Of a stretch of DNA of 64,000 bases, positions 25,211 through 32,789 are shown piece by piece. Source of the stretch: Halorussus lipolyticus. Lineage in GTDB: Archaea; Halobacteriota; Halobacteria; Halobacteriales; Haladaptataceae. The first letter of the stretch is position 1. The number at the start of each line of letters is the position of its first letter. The notes beneath the pieces are model-generated. The model had not been told where the DNA came from. It searched no databases and saw only the letters and a list, made by a program, of their open reading frames with translations. A program made the translations under genes and the position numbers. The stretch spans positions 62,001-126,000 of the forward strand of contig NZ_CP119808.1 of assembly GCF_029338375.1 (NCBI RefSeq), read 5' to 3'.

Positions 25211-27963
25211 CGCTTACTCTCAGAGTCTAGATCTCCCGTCGGTCGGTCTGTTCGGTCAAATAACTCGACGGTTCCGCGCTCGCCGTCGATTCGAATTCGC
25301 TCACCCGATTGGATTTCGTCGGTCGCGTTCGCCACAGACACCACGGCCGGAATACCGTACTCACGTGCGACCAGTGCGCCGTGTGTCATCCGGCCACCAA
25401 CCTCCATTACTAACCCAGTTGCATCCTGGAACAACGGTGTCCATCCAATGTCCGTAGATGGGGCGACGAGAATCTCACCCTTTGAAATCGACTGCTCGGA
25501 CGGATCGTACATCACCTTGGCAACTCCTTCAACCACACCGGACGAGACCGGCGTTCCAGTGAGCACGTGCTCTGAGGGTGAACCATTACTCTTGCCTGTT
25601 GGTGTCTCGCCCTCGCTCGTGAGGATAGGTGGTGCACTCAGTGACGCATATCGCTGGTGAGTATCACGTCGTTCGGAGATGTCCACATCAAGAGATGACT
25701 CACCATCAAGTGCATTCAACAACTCCCGTTTCCGGAGGAACCAGACGTCCTCTGGGTGTTCCAATACACCAGCCCGAGCGAGTTCGGTTCCTGTATCGGA
25801 GACGACGTCGTGTATGGCCGCGAGAAACCGCGCAGCTCCGTGTTTATGGTGCTCCCGGAGCTGAATTCCGCCTCGGTACACTTGGATCAACTGCCCCACA
25901 ATCGGCCGTTTCACGGGGCCGAAGAGTCCTCGACTAGCGCGATTCTCAAGTGTCTCGGCGGCTTCACCTGCGTCCTGTTTCAGTTGAGCCAAGTGTTTGC
26001 GGTGTTCTCCCTGATCACTACTCCGAAGATTACTTTGAATCGTCTGAAAGAGTATTAACGGGTCGTCTCGCCAGCGTGGTCGGCTCAGGTCTATTTCGTT
26101 ACTCGCCCGGAAGCCAAAGTCGTCAAGGAACGTCTCGAATGCCGCCACAAATTCGGTTCCACCATCGACATCTCCGATCTCTGAGAGCGAAGATTCGTCT
26201 CGAATCGCCGCTTCGACGTCCGGATGTTCCCTAGCAATATCTGCGAGGTCGCCGAGCCGCTGATTGATTTCAGTGGCGATTTCCTCGTCGAATCCCCGGC
26301 TGAGTGCTGTGAGTTCGTCGTCTGCGTCTGGGTACAGCCGTTCCAGTACATTGCCCGCCACGACGCCAGCCAAAAGATACGGCATCGACTTGCTTCCTAC
26401 CGAAGCGACCAGCGTACCGAGCTCGGTTTCCTCGAACCCCACTCGAATCTGCTCGCTCCGAGACTCGGGTTGCGTGACACGGGCTGCCATCGTTTTTCCC
26501 GCCTGTTCGACACGAGCACGGACGTGTTCGGCGTCGGGTGGCCCCAGAAGGAACGGCTTGAGGAGACGGGCCAACAGGTCCGGTGCGTTTGAGACAGCGA
26601 GCGGGAGGAGGCGTCTGCTCATGCGACCGAGCGTTCGGAGCCGGTTCGTGAGCGTGTCTTGGGAAACTGTATCGTCGCGTCGGTCGAGGATATCTTCGAG
26701 TGCACGCGTCGCGGGTTCGCTCATCGAGTCGAGGACGCGGAGAGCGATCTTTCGTGTTACTTCCCCTCGTAGAAGGGGGGTGAGGTCCACATACACTCGG
26801 TGTCCGGCTTCGACTGCGAACGACTGCTCAGGTTCGGCGGACTGGAACCGAGCAACAGATCTGTTTACCGTTTCCCGCATCCAATCGACGACCAGTGGCG
26901 GGAGTGCCTCGGCCATCGCTTGCTGGTGCCCGATGCTGAAATAGATGTGCAGCTGGTCATCGGTTGGCGCTGGTGATGGGAGCGGATACAAAGAGGTGAT
27001 CGGACGTGACTGGAGCAGCATAAACTCGCCATCGACGAGTGCCCATTCGATGTCCTGTGGGCTGCCGAGTAAGTCTTCGACATCCTCCCCGAACTCTACG
27101 AGTTCCCGTAGTTGGGCATCGGTCAACGACCGGCTCTCGCGGCGTACCGTAGATACCTCTTCCAGCGATGGCTCATCTTGGCCGTCCTTCCCAGAGCGGA
27201 GTGCGAGCTGCTTTTCGCCGACTTCGTATTCGAGGACTTCTCCAGTTCGGCGGTCAACACGTGCGTTGTCTGGGGATACGTCTCCGGCGACCACCGTATC
27301 GCCAAGACCATAGTTAGCATCTATTGATGCAATGTGGCGATTACTGGACACAGGGTCAGCGGTGAAGAGCACCCCGGCAACTTCTGGTTCGACCATCGCC
27401 TGTACGACTACCGCCATCGCTACCTCCAAGTGCGAGATGTCGTTTCGGAGCCGGTACGACACTGCCCGTTCGGTGAAGAGGCTCGCTAAGCACTCCTGAA
27501 CGTATTCGAGGACGTTCTCTTGGTCGATTCCAAGAAATGTCTCGTGCATTCCGGCGAATGATGCCGTCGGCAAATCTTCGGCCGTCGCACTCGACCGAAC
27601 GGCGTACGAATCGGCACCGAGCGTGTCGAGTACGTTCGAGATAGCCCGTTGGACGTGTTCCGATATTTCCGTCTCCCGGATCTTCGTTCTGAGTTCCTCA
27701 CTCTTCGTAGCGATTTCGTCCGCACTCTCCGGGTCGAGTCCTTCTAACGATTCGATCTCTGCCCGGATGTCGGGCTCGTCGGCGAGAACTTGATAGGCGG
27801 CAGTCGTCACACATGCTCCAGCGGGGACTGGCATGCCCGCTTCGACTAAGCGAGCGAGATTTGCACCCTTCCCGCCAGTAAGATCGAGGTTTGTCGCCTC
27901 TTCTTCCTCCAGCGAGATGACGAACCGCCGGTCGCGCACCACTGATGGTTCGGTCTCCGGCAT
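25207..27963 (-). CDS. PEP-synthase-like / rifampin phosphotransferase-like enzyme
   Basis: A 918-residue protein. The N-terminal ATP-grasp domain of the PEP-synthase family is clear (GGKGANLARL near 28, RSSATAEDLPTASFAGMHET near 125, QSRPITSL near 315). A long middle region follows. The phosphohistidine domain is at the very C-terminus: GGRMTHGALVAREYGIPAVV with the histidine near residue 859. True PEP synthases have a TIM barrel after the histidine domain; this protein ends about 50 residues later. That order is typical of rifampin phosphotransferase (Rph). The family reaction uses ATP, water and a swivelling phosphohistidine to phosphorylate a substrate. Here the acceptor is unknown. It is co-transcribed with the DUF4010 protein. 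Confidence 0.75.
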   Translation of the reverse strand: MPETEPSVVRDRRFVISLEEEEATNLDLTGGKGANLARLVEAGMPVPAGACVTTAAYQVLADEPDIRAEIESLEGLDPESADEIATKSEELRTKIRETEISEHVQRAISNVLDTLGADSYAVRSSATAEDLPTASFAGMHETFLGIDQENVLEYVQECLASLFTERAVSYRLRNDISHLEVAMAVVVQAMVEPEVAGVLFTADPVSSNRHIASIDANYGLGDTVVAGDVSPDNARVDRRTGEVLEYEVGEKQLALRSGKDGQDEPSLEEVSTVRRESRSLTDAQLRELVEFGEDVEDLLGSPQDIEWALVDGEFMLLQSRPITSLYPLPSPAPTDDQLHIYFSIGHQQAMAEALPPLVVDWMRETVNRSVARFQSAEPEQSFAVEAGHRVYVDLTPLLRGEVTRKIALRVLDSMSEPATRALEDILDRRDDTVSQDTLTNRLRTLGRMSRRLLPLAVSNAPDLLARLLKPFLLGPPDAEHVRARVEQAGKTMAARVTQPESRSEQIRVGFEETELGTLVASVGSKSMPYLLAGVVAGNVLERLYPDADDELTALSRGFDEEIATEINQRLGDLADIAREHPDVEAAIRDESSLSEIGDVDGGTEFVAAFETFLDDFGFRASNEIDLSRPRWRDDPLILFQTIQSNLRSSDQGEHRKHLAQLKQDAGEAAETLENRASRGLFGPVKRPIVGQLIQVYRGGIQLREHHKHGAARFLAAIHDVVSDTGTELARAGVLEHPEDVWFLRKRELLNALDGESSLDVDISERRDTHQRYASLSAPPILTSEGETPTGKSNGSPSEHVLTGTPVSSGVVEGVAKVMYDPSEQSISKGEILVAPSTDIGWTPLFQDATGLVMEVGGRMTHGALVAREYGIPAVVSVANATDEIQSGERIRIDGERGTVELFDRTDRPTGDLDSESKR

Positions 27964-28121
27964 CTAATTATCCCTCCTAATTACACGGTATTGATCTGTA
28001 ACAGGGCGGAGTTCCATAGTTCCCTATTGCCCAGGTGAAGAGTTAGAGTGATGCCTAGTACTAATGGCCGTTTATATATTAAATCAGAGGACGGCGTTGT
28101 TTGAGGGTCTCGGGGCCGTGC

Positions 28122-28772
28122 TCAGAGTTCGAGAGCACCGAAGATTCTCGCTTCGATTTTCTGGAGGTGTTCGCTCACTGTCGGCACTGCGAGTTCGAGT
28201 TGTTCGGCGACGTCTCGGTGCGTCGCGCGTCGAGGAACGTCGTAGTACCCGCTGGCGAGTGCGACCTCCAGTATTTCGCGCTGACGGTCGGTCAGCAAGT
28301 CTGTCATTGATTTTGGATCCTCGATGTATGGGCCGATTCGTTCGACCGACATCTCGATCTCTGCTGGAATTTCGTCCAGTACTCCCGTGATTTCGCTGTT
28401 GGTTTCGCCGACTATGGTGAGCTTGACCTGCCCCTCTTCTGTCGCCTCGATGGGGAAGTCGAAGAACACGCCATGCTCTCGACGGAGTTCGAGTATTCGC
28501 CTGATGGATGGCGGCGGTCGGGCGTGTACAAACACGAGTCCGACATTCGCGTCCTGTTCGGAGATACTGAACCCGAGGACATCCTGTTCAGCCGAGAGGA
28601 TTTCGCGTGCGTGCGTTAGATTGCCCCGAATCCGGCCGAGGAGAACAAACGTCCCATCTTCGAGGAGGGTGAGATTGAAGATTCGCTCCCGTTGCACTCT
28701 CGGTTCATTGGTAAACAGATGATCCACAGGATGATTCGTCGGGGGCGAAACGAGGACTGTCACCGATCTCAT
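28122..28772 (-). CDS. HTH-10 (Bat-type) transcription regulator
   Basis: A 216-residue protein with a C-terminal helix-turn-helix of the bacterio-opsin activator type: LTDRQREILEVALASGYYDVPRRATHRDVAEQLELAVPTVSEHLQKIE, near residues 157-205 (quoted in part: TDRQREILEVA, TVSEHLQK). The N-terminal 150 residues form the usual strand-rich sensor part without a known ligand motif. It lies upstream of, and is co-oriented with, the kinase/DUF4010 operon, from which it is separated by 158 bases, so it may control that operon. HTH-10 proteins are one of the largest haloarchaeal regulator families. Confidence 0.82.
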   Translation of the reverse strand: MRSVTVLVSPPTNHPVDHLFTNEPRVQRERIFNLTLLEDGTFVLLGRIRGNLTHAREILSAEQDVLGFSISEQDANVGLVFVHARPPPSIRRILELRREHGVFFDFPIEATEEGQVKLTIVGETNSEITGVLDEIPAEIEMSVERIGPYIEDPKSMTDLLTDRQREILEVALASGYYDVPRRATHRDVAEQLELAVPTVSEHLQKIEARIFGALEL

Positions 28773-28918
28773 CGGAGTACCACCTGGCTCAGCGGTTTAC
28801 TGAATGGGCAGCCTCTCACTCTCATACTCTGCATTTATATTACCATTGAAGCTAGGCGATTCCTTAGCCTTCACTATCGCATTGGGAGTTCAGCTTTCAA
28901 GTGATGGGCCTACTGGGA

Positions 28919-29497
28919 TTACCCCCGGTCTGGCGCATTTTCGTCGTAGTATTTTACAAGGATGTGGAGATACACAAGTTTGCAGGTGAGCGCAACCCCT
29001 CCGCCGAGGGCCGTCACCTGGGGGTTGCGCTTATAGGCTCCATACAGTCCGTAGAAATATGCCACAGCATTCAACACGTTGAGAGCGCCAGGAGGACTGG
29101 CCTCGAACACCTTGTGCCCCTCCTCTAACCATAGTTGCTCACCGAGAACGCTTCGACTAATCCAAGCATCCTTTGTTTCCGGTTCGGGGAAGAGCACCGG
29201 ATTGATGGCCACATAGAGAAGGGTCAAGCCAACCATCCGCCAATCTCGACGGTACAGCCCAAGGAGGAGTACTGGACCCATTGGAAGCCGCGTATAGCCG
29301 CTCCACGGATTCGTGTGTCGTGCCCAGAAGTCCTCATCAAGGACATCTGTGAGAGCCATAAGGTCACTTACGCGAAAGCTTCCTATCAATTTGCTGTATC
29401 CCTCTCTATATTCAGCACGCCGTTCCTGACAGTCCCTGATTAGATTGATTCCCGACGTGAAACATCGTTCCTCTATATTGCGCATAGGCAATTCCAT
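28919..29497 (-). CDS. DUF6653-like membrane protein
   Basis: About 192 residues from ATG 29497 (MELPMRNIEE); an upstream in-frame TTG at 29539 is less likely. FWARHTNPWSGYTRLP is a landmark of a small haloarchaeal membrane family I know as DUF6653. It is followed by hydrophobic segments (GPVLLLGLY, VGLTLLYVAINPVLF, VLNAVAYFYGLYGAY, GGGVALTCKLVYLHIL). Likely an integral membrane protein of unknown role. It is separated by 146 bases from the HTH-10 gene and divergent from 29602. Confidence 0.65.
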   Translation of the reverse strand: MELPMRNIEERCFTSGINLIRDCQERRAEYREGYSKLIGSFRVSDLMALTDVLDEDFWARHTNPWSGYTRLPMGPVLLLGLYRRDWRMVGLTLLYVAINPVLFPEPETKDAWISRSVLGEQLWLEEGHKVFEASPPGALNVLNAVAYFYGLYGAYKRNPQVTALGGGVALTCKLVYLHILVKYYDENAPDRG

Positions 29498-29601
29498 TCT
29501 ATCAGCAGTAGAAGGTTTCAGCAAAGCTGTAGTTCTCAAGATGAGTTGACCAAGGAGCTACCAGTTAAATATGAAGACGAAGCAGGTAACGACACTACTC
29601 A

Positions 29602-30492
29602 ATGACTCAGCGGAACTCTGACCATGAAGAACTTCGGCCGCTCGGCGAAGCAACGCATGTTCCCGACGACAAACTCTCCAATAGTAGTGACGAGGAGTCA
29701 AGCCAACAGCGACTAGATGCAGTCGCTACAAGATATTCAAACGAGATGACAGCAACGGAGAGGGAGTGTTCCTCCTGTGGAGCATCAATCCCTGCTAGTC
29801 GGACCAAATGTCGGTTCTGTCTGGTAAATCACCTCGATAGCTCCGAGGAAGAACAATCGGGGTCCGATACCGAGTGGACACTGCTTCACGTTGTCCATCT
29901 AGTCGTGGAAGCATCGACGTTCGACAGTGCCATTGCGAAGGGGACTGCAGGCGCGGGCCTCCTCGTGAAGGCCGACAGAGACTCCGCGGTGGACGACTGC
30001 CAACTAATCTCCGAGTTCGACGAAGAGCCTGCACCACAACTTGCAGACAAGTGGCCTTCGCTCCCTGAGGCAGTACGGGTTAGGTCCGGCTTAGGTAGAC
30101 AGTTGCTCGAAACTGCCCGTGAACTGACGGAGTGGCAGGACACGACGCAGTCACATTACGACGGTGAGCACGCGACGTTCCTCTACGATGAAGGTGGACG
30201 TGGCGTTCATGACGAAAATCGTCTTGTGACACTTCTTGAGGACGCAGACGACGTCTGGCTGGTCCCCGCGATTGCACTCCAGCAATCTATCGAGGAGACC
30301 AGGACTGACAGCCAGCAACGCGAGCGACCGAACAGGAGGCACCTCGAGTGTCGTGAGTGCGACCGCGATACGAGGCACCGATTCCTCGACTTCGAGACCG
30401 TCCCAGACGACGAGTGGAGTGGCCAGCCAATGTGGGAGTGCCACGTCTGCGGGACGCCTCGATACGGGCCAGAACCCAAAGCAGACCAGTAG
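29602..30492 (+). CDS. Zinc-ribbon accessory protein, paralogue of next gene
   Basis: A 296-residue protein. The N-terminus is acidic and low-complexity. A first zinc ribbon (CSSCGASIPASRTKCRFC) lies near residues 57-74 and a second (CRECDRDTRHRF then CHVCGTPRYG) at the C-terminus. The central 150 residues (HLVVEASTFDSAI, FDEEPAPQLADKW, ATFLYDEGGRGVHDENRL, DDVWLVPA) match the whole product of 30681-31172. Two ribbons around a repeat-like core suggest nucleic-acid or protein binding. The family is not recognised; such genes are plasmid-associated in haloarchaea. Confidence 0.6.
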   Translation: MTQRNSDHEELRPLGEATHVPDDKLSNSSDEESSQQRLDAVATRYSNEMTATERECSSCGASIPASRTKCRFCLVNHLDSSEEEQSGSDTEWTLLHVVHLVVEASTFDSAIAKGTAGAGLLVKADRDSAVDDCQLISEFDEEPAPQLADKWPSLPEAVRVRSGLGRQLLETARELTEWQDTTQSHYDGEHATFLYDEGGRGVHDENRLVTLLEDADDVWLVPAIALQQSIEETRTDSQQRERPNRRHLECRECDRDTRHRFLDFETVPDDEWSGQPMWECHVCGTPRYGPEPKADQ

Positions 30493-30506
30493 ACGGGAGG
30501 ACAGCC

Positions 30507-30548
30507 TTAACCAACAGACAGGTACGTATTTCGGCGTTTGTTGGTTAA
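30507..30548. repeat. Long-spaced inverted repeat, copy A
   Basis: TTAACCAACA at 30507-30516 and TGTTGGTTAA at 30539-30548, 22 bases apart. It lies just after the stop of the preceding gene and 45 bases before a T-run/hairpin element. Three more copies are at 44475, 48084 and 50426. Confidence 0.7.
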
Positions 30549-30593
30549 CTACAGTCCCACTCACTCTTCCTAGTTGGCCGATGTCGGTCCGTG

Positions 30594-30625
30594 TTTTTTC
30601 TGCGCCGGCGATGAATGCCGGCGCA
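30594..30625 (+). promoter_or_regulatory. T-run plus hairpin element 1
   Basis: T6 at 30594-30599, C, then a perfect 9-bp stem TGCGCCGGC (30601-30609) with GCCGGCGCA (30617-30625). The stem ends 55 bases before the next ATG. Confidence 0.55.
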
Positions 30626-30680
30626 CCAAGCAGTAGCGCGGCGTGTAGTCGTGTGCGTCGGTAGACCGAAGTGAGAACCA

Positions 30681-31172
30681 ATGCATACGGTAATTTACTC
30701 GCTGGTAGACGCATCGACACGAGACGACGCACTCGCGACTGGAAAGACGGTGTTCGACCGACTCGTCGGAGCCAGCACACACGCAGATGCTGTGTTCGAC
30801 TACTACGTAACGTTTAACGAGTCGGGCACGTCAGTCGCTGGGAAGGCCCGATGGGGCGACCTGCCAGTAGCAGCACCCGTTGAGTCCGACGATGGGCAAG
30901 AACTGTTGGAGCGTGGCTGGGAGGCGACGAAGAGCGAGTTCAAGCGGAATCTCGACCGTGTCCGGGACGCACTTGAGGAACTGAGCGACGAGGAGATCAT
31001 GCGTGACGACGGCCTCGCCCGGCATGCGTTCCACCAGGTCGGCGCGTACGAGGGCCCCACGATATTCCTGTACGACGAACACGGGAGCGGTATTCGGCAT
31101 CGAGAACAGCTCGACCGGGTTCTTGACGAGAGTGAGAATCTCTGGATCGTGCCAGCAGACGTTCACTACTGA
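30681..31172 (+). CDS. Accessory protein, short paralogue of 29602 gene
   Basis: A 163-residue protein that corresponds to the core of the preceding gene without its zinc ribbons: YSLVDASTRDDALATGK, ARWGDLPVAAPVE, GPTIFLYDEHGSGIRHREQL and ENLWIVPADVHY have direct counterparts there. A helical middle section (about residues 80-120) is charged. Tandem duplication followed by loss or gain of ribbons explains the pair. Function is not known. A T-run/hairpin element lies in its leader. Confidence 0.65.
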   Translation: MHTVIYSLVDASTRDDALATGKTVFDRLVGASTHADAVFDYYVTFNESGTSVAGKARWGDLPVAAPVESDDGQELLERGWEATKSEFKRNLDRVRDALEELSDEEIMRDDGLARHAFHQVGAYEGPTIFLYDEHGSGIRHREQLDRVLDESENLWIVPADVHY

Positions 31173-31215
31173 GCGCCTGAGCCAGCCGAGGAACGTGACG
31201 GTGTGACCGCGTGAG

Positions 31216-31260
31216 TTTTTCACCCCCTGAGGGGTGCGGGGACTCGAAATAGTCCCTCAG
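31216..31260 (+). promoter_or_regulatory. T-run plus hairpin element 2
   Basis: T5 at 31216-31220 followed by CACCCC (31221-31226) pairing with GGGGTG (31231-31236). CTGAGGG (31227-31233) can instead pair with CCCTCAG at 31254-31260, so two folds compete before the ATG at 31269. Confidence 0.5.
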
Positions 31261-31268
31261 AACAAACT

Positions 31269-31670
31269 ATGAGTGGAACAACCGACTCGCAATCACTCGA
31301 ACAGACACGGCCAAACCAGAAACAGGATGTTGTCTACGTCGGCTACCGGCGACGCGGACGCGCTATCGTAGAAAAACAACTTGGGCAAGAGCGGGTGACG
31401 CCACAGCCAAGTCTTGAGCTGGCGAACCACAGTCCCTCGGGCTTCAGCTGGGGATATAGTGGAAGTGGCCCGGCGCAACTCGCGCTAGCACTCTTGCTGG
31501 ATTACACCGGCAACGAGGATGTCGCACTAACCCACTACACCGCGTTCAAAAACCGGGTCGTGAGCCAGTTAGACTGCGCCCATCCTGAAGGGTACTGGAG
31601 ACTCACCGGTACCGACATCGAAAACACCCTTCGTGAACTGTCCGACGACGCGGTCGCACCGTCCAACTGA
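31269..31670 (+). CDS. DUF6166-like protein
   Basis: A 133-residue protein. VVYVGYRRRGRAIVE near the start, then SPSGFSWGYSGSGPAQLALALLLDY, fit the DUF6166 family, which is small, widespread on plasmids and viruses and of unknown function. The GYSGSGPAQLA segment is the family hallmark. Its leader holds a T-run/hairpin element. It is followed after 23 bases by another small gene, so the two may be co-transcribed. Confidence 0.7.
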   Translation: MSGTTDSQSLEQTRPNQKQDVVYVGYRRRGRAIVEKQLGQERVTPQPSLELANHSPSGFSWGYSGSGPAQLALALLLDYTGNEDVALTHYTAFKNRVVSQLDCAHPEGYWRLTGTDIENTLRELSDDAVAPSN

Positions 31671-31693
31671 ACATCAAGCAATACAGTTACACC

Positions 31694-31963
31694 ATGTCAG
31701 AACACAGCTTGTCTTCTCGTGCAACGACCGAATCGAAAGCGACCAATGATGAATCATCGCCGACAGAGTACATCGAGCGGAACGATGTCGGTGTCTCGCT
31801 CACAGTAAAACTCAAGCGGGGAACGGGGACACGGGATGAAGACCAGATTAAGGCGAAGGTGAAAGCGAAAACGCTCAACGACGCCCGTGACGATATGGAC
31901 GCACTTCGAGCGTACATTCGTGATCTTGCCGAGGAGACTCATCAGATTCAACCGGCAGAGTAA
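31694..31963 (+). CDS. Small acidic accessory protein
   Basis: An 89-residue protein. The N-terminal 30 residues are Ser/Thr-rich and probably disordered. The rest (VSLTVKLKRGTGTRDEDQIKAKV, then a helix with DARDDMDALRAYIRDLAEE) looks like a two-strand hairpin plus a helix. Not recognised. It is likely in one transcript with the DUF6166-like gene. Confidence 0.5.
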   Translation: MSEHSLSSRATTESKATNDESSPTEYIERNDVGVSLTVKLKRGTGTRDEDQIKAKVKAKTLNDARDDMDALRAYIRDLAEETHQIQPAE

Positions 31964-32146
31964 AAGAACCGATTGAAATCCGTTGGCAGAGGTTTCGGCA
32001 GAAGTGCAGTCAAAGGCAGTCTCTCCGAACATCCTAAATCGAGTTCGGTCTCCCGACTGCCGAAGGGAACAGTTGAGCAGGTCTTCCAAAATTCGACTCG
32101 TGATGAAGGAATAGGGTCAACCAATCACTCGAAGTTGGTAGATGTC

Positions 32147-32788
32147 TTAGACGTATTCCTCGCCGGGCCGGAGGTCGACATAGGACGATTCGGTCCACCC
32201 GCCATCGGTCCAGGGCTTCGGGTGAGTGATAACGAGGAGACTGCCGTCGTCTAGTTCACCCACTCGCCACGGTGGACGGGACGCCTCCCAGCGGGGTTCC
32301 TCGAACAAGCCGGCAAGTCCCCCAAATTCGTCTATCAACGACTGAGAGTAGACTCCGATCTGCGGGATTTGATCAATATGATCAGCGAGGGGAGGTTCGA
32401 GTGGAAGAACTTCAGCCCGATTGACCCGAGTGCATACAGGAACGTAATCCGCACTAAATCCGGTAGCAAGTCTACAAACGAGTTCGATACAGATGTCGAA
32501 GAATTTAGAATATCCTTTAGTGTTTTCCCAATTTGATGGATCAAGCCAGTCTTTGAAACTCATCGTAAGAACTGGTTCATGAGGGTCTAGGTCCCCTTCG
32601 AGATTAAGACTAATATTAAAATTTTTATCCTTATGCGGAATATTCATTGAAGGAATATCTTGGTCGAACTTTTCAGTCCGTCTCTCGGTCTCAAACCCTG
32701 CTGCTGCAAAGGCCTGAAGTGAAATGTCTACAACGTCACTAGGGTGTTTCTTCGTATAGACACCTAAACTACTTGGTCTCCCTGCCAT
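32147..32788 (-). CDS. Putative immunity protein for the upstream toxin
   Basis: A 213-residue protein from ATG 32788 (MAGRPSSLGVY), one base after the toxin stop; a GTG at 32797 would overlap the toxin gene by 8 bases. It has no signal peptide and no known enzymatic motif. It mixes strands and helices and has a strand-rich C-terminus (DDGSLLVITHPKPWTDGGW). A small, soluble, tightly coupled gene directly after a nuclease-tipped secreted protein is the usual layout for polymorphic toxin immunity genes. The role is inferred from position only. Base composition is more AT-rich than the 5' part of the toxin gene. Confidence 0.5.
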   Translation of the reverse strand: MAGRPSSLGVYTKKHPSDVVDISLQAFAAAGFETERRTEKFDQDIPSMNIPHKDKNFNISLNLEGDLDPHEPVLTMSFKDWLDPSNWENTKGYSKFFDICIELVCRLATGFSADYVPVCTRVNRAEVLPLEPPLADHIDQIPQIGVYSQSLIDEFGGLAGLFEEPRWEASRPPWRVGELDDGSLLVITHPKPWTDGGWTESSYVDLRPGEEYV

Positions 32789-32789
32789 A

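Noticed and set aside
28989..29031. Inverted repeat AGCGCAACCCC/GGGGTTGCGCT
   Set aside because: It lies fully inside the DUF6653-like coding sequence and is explained by codon content; no regulatory context.
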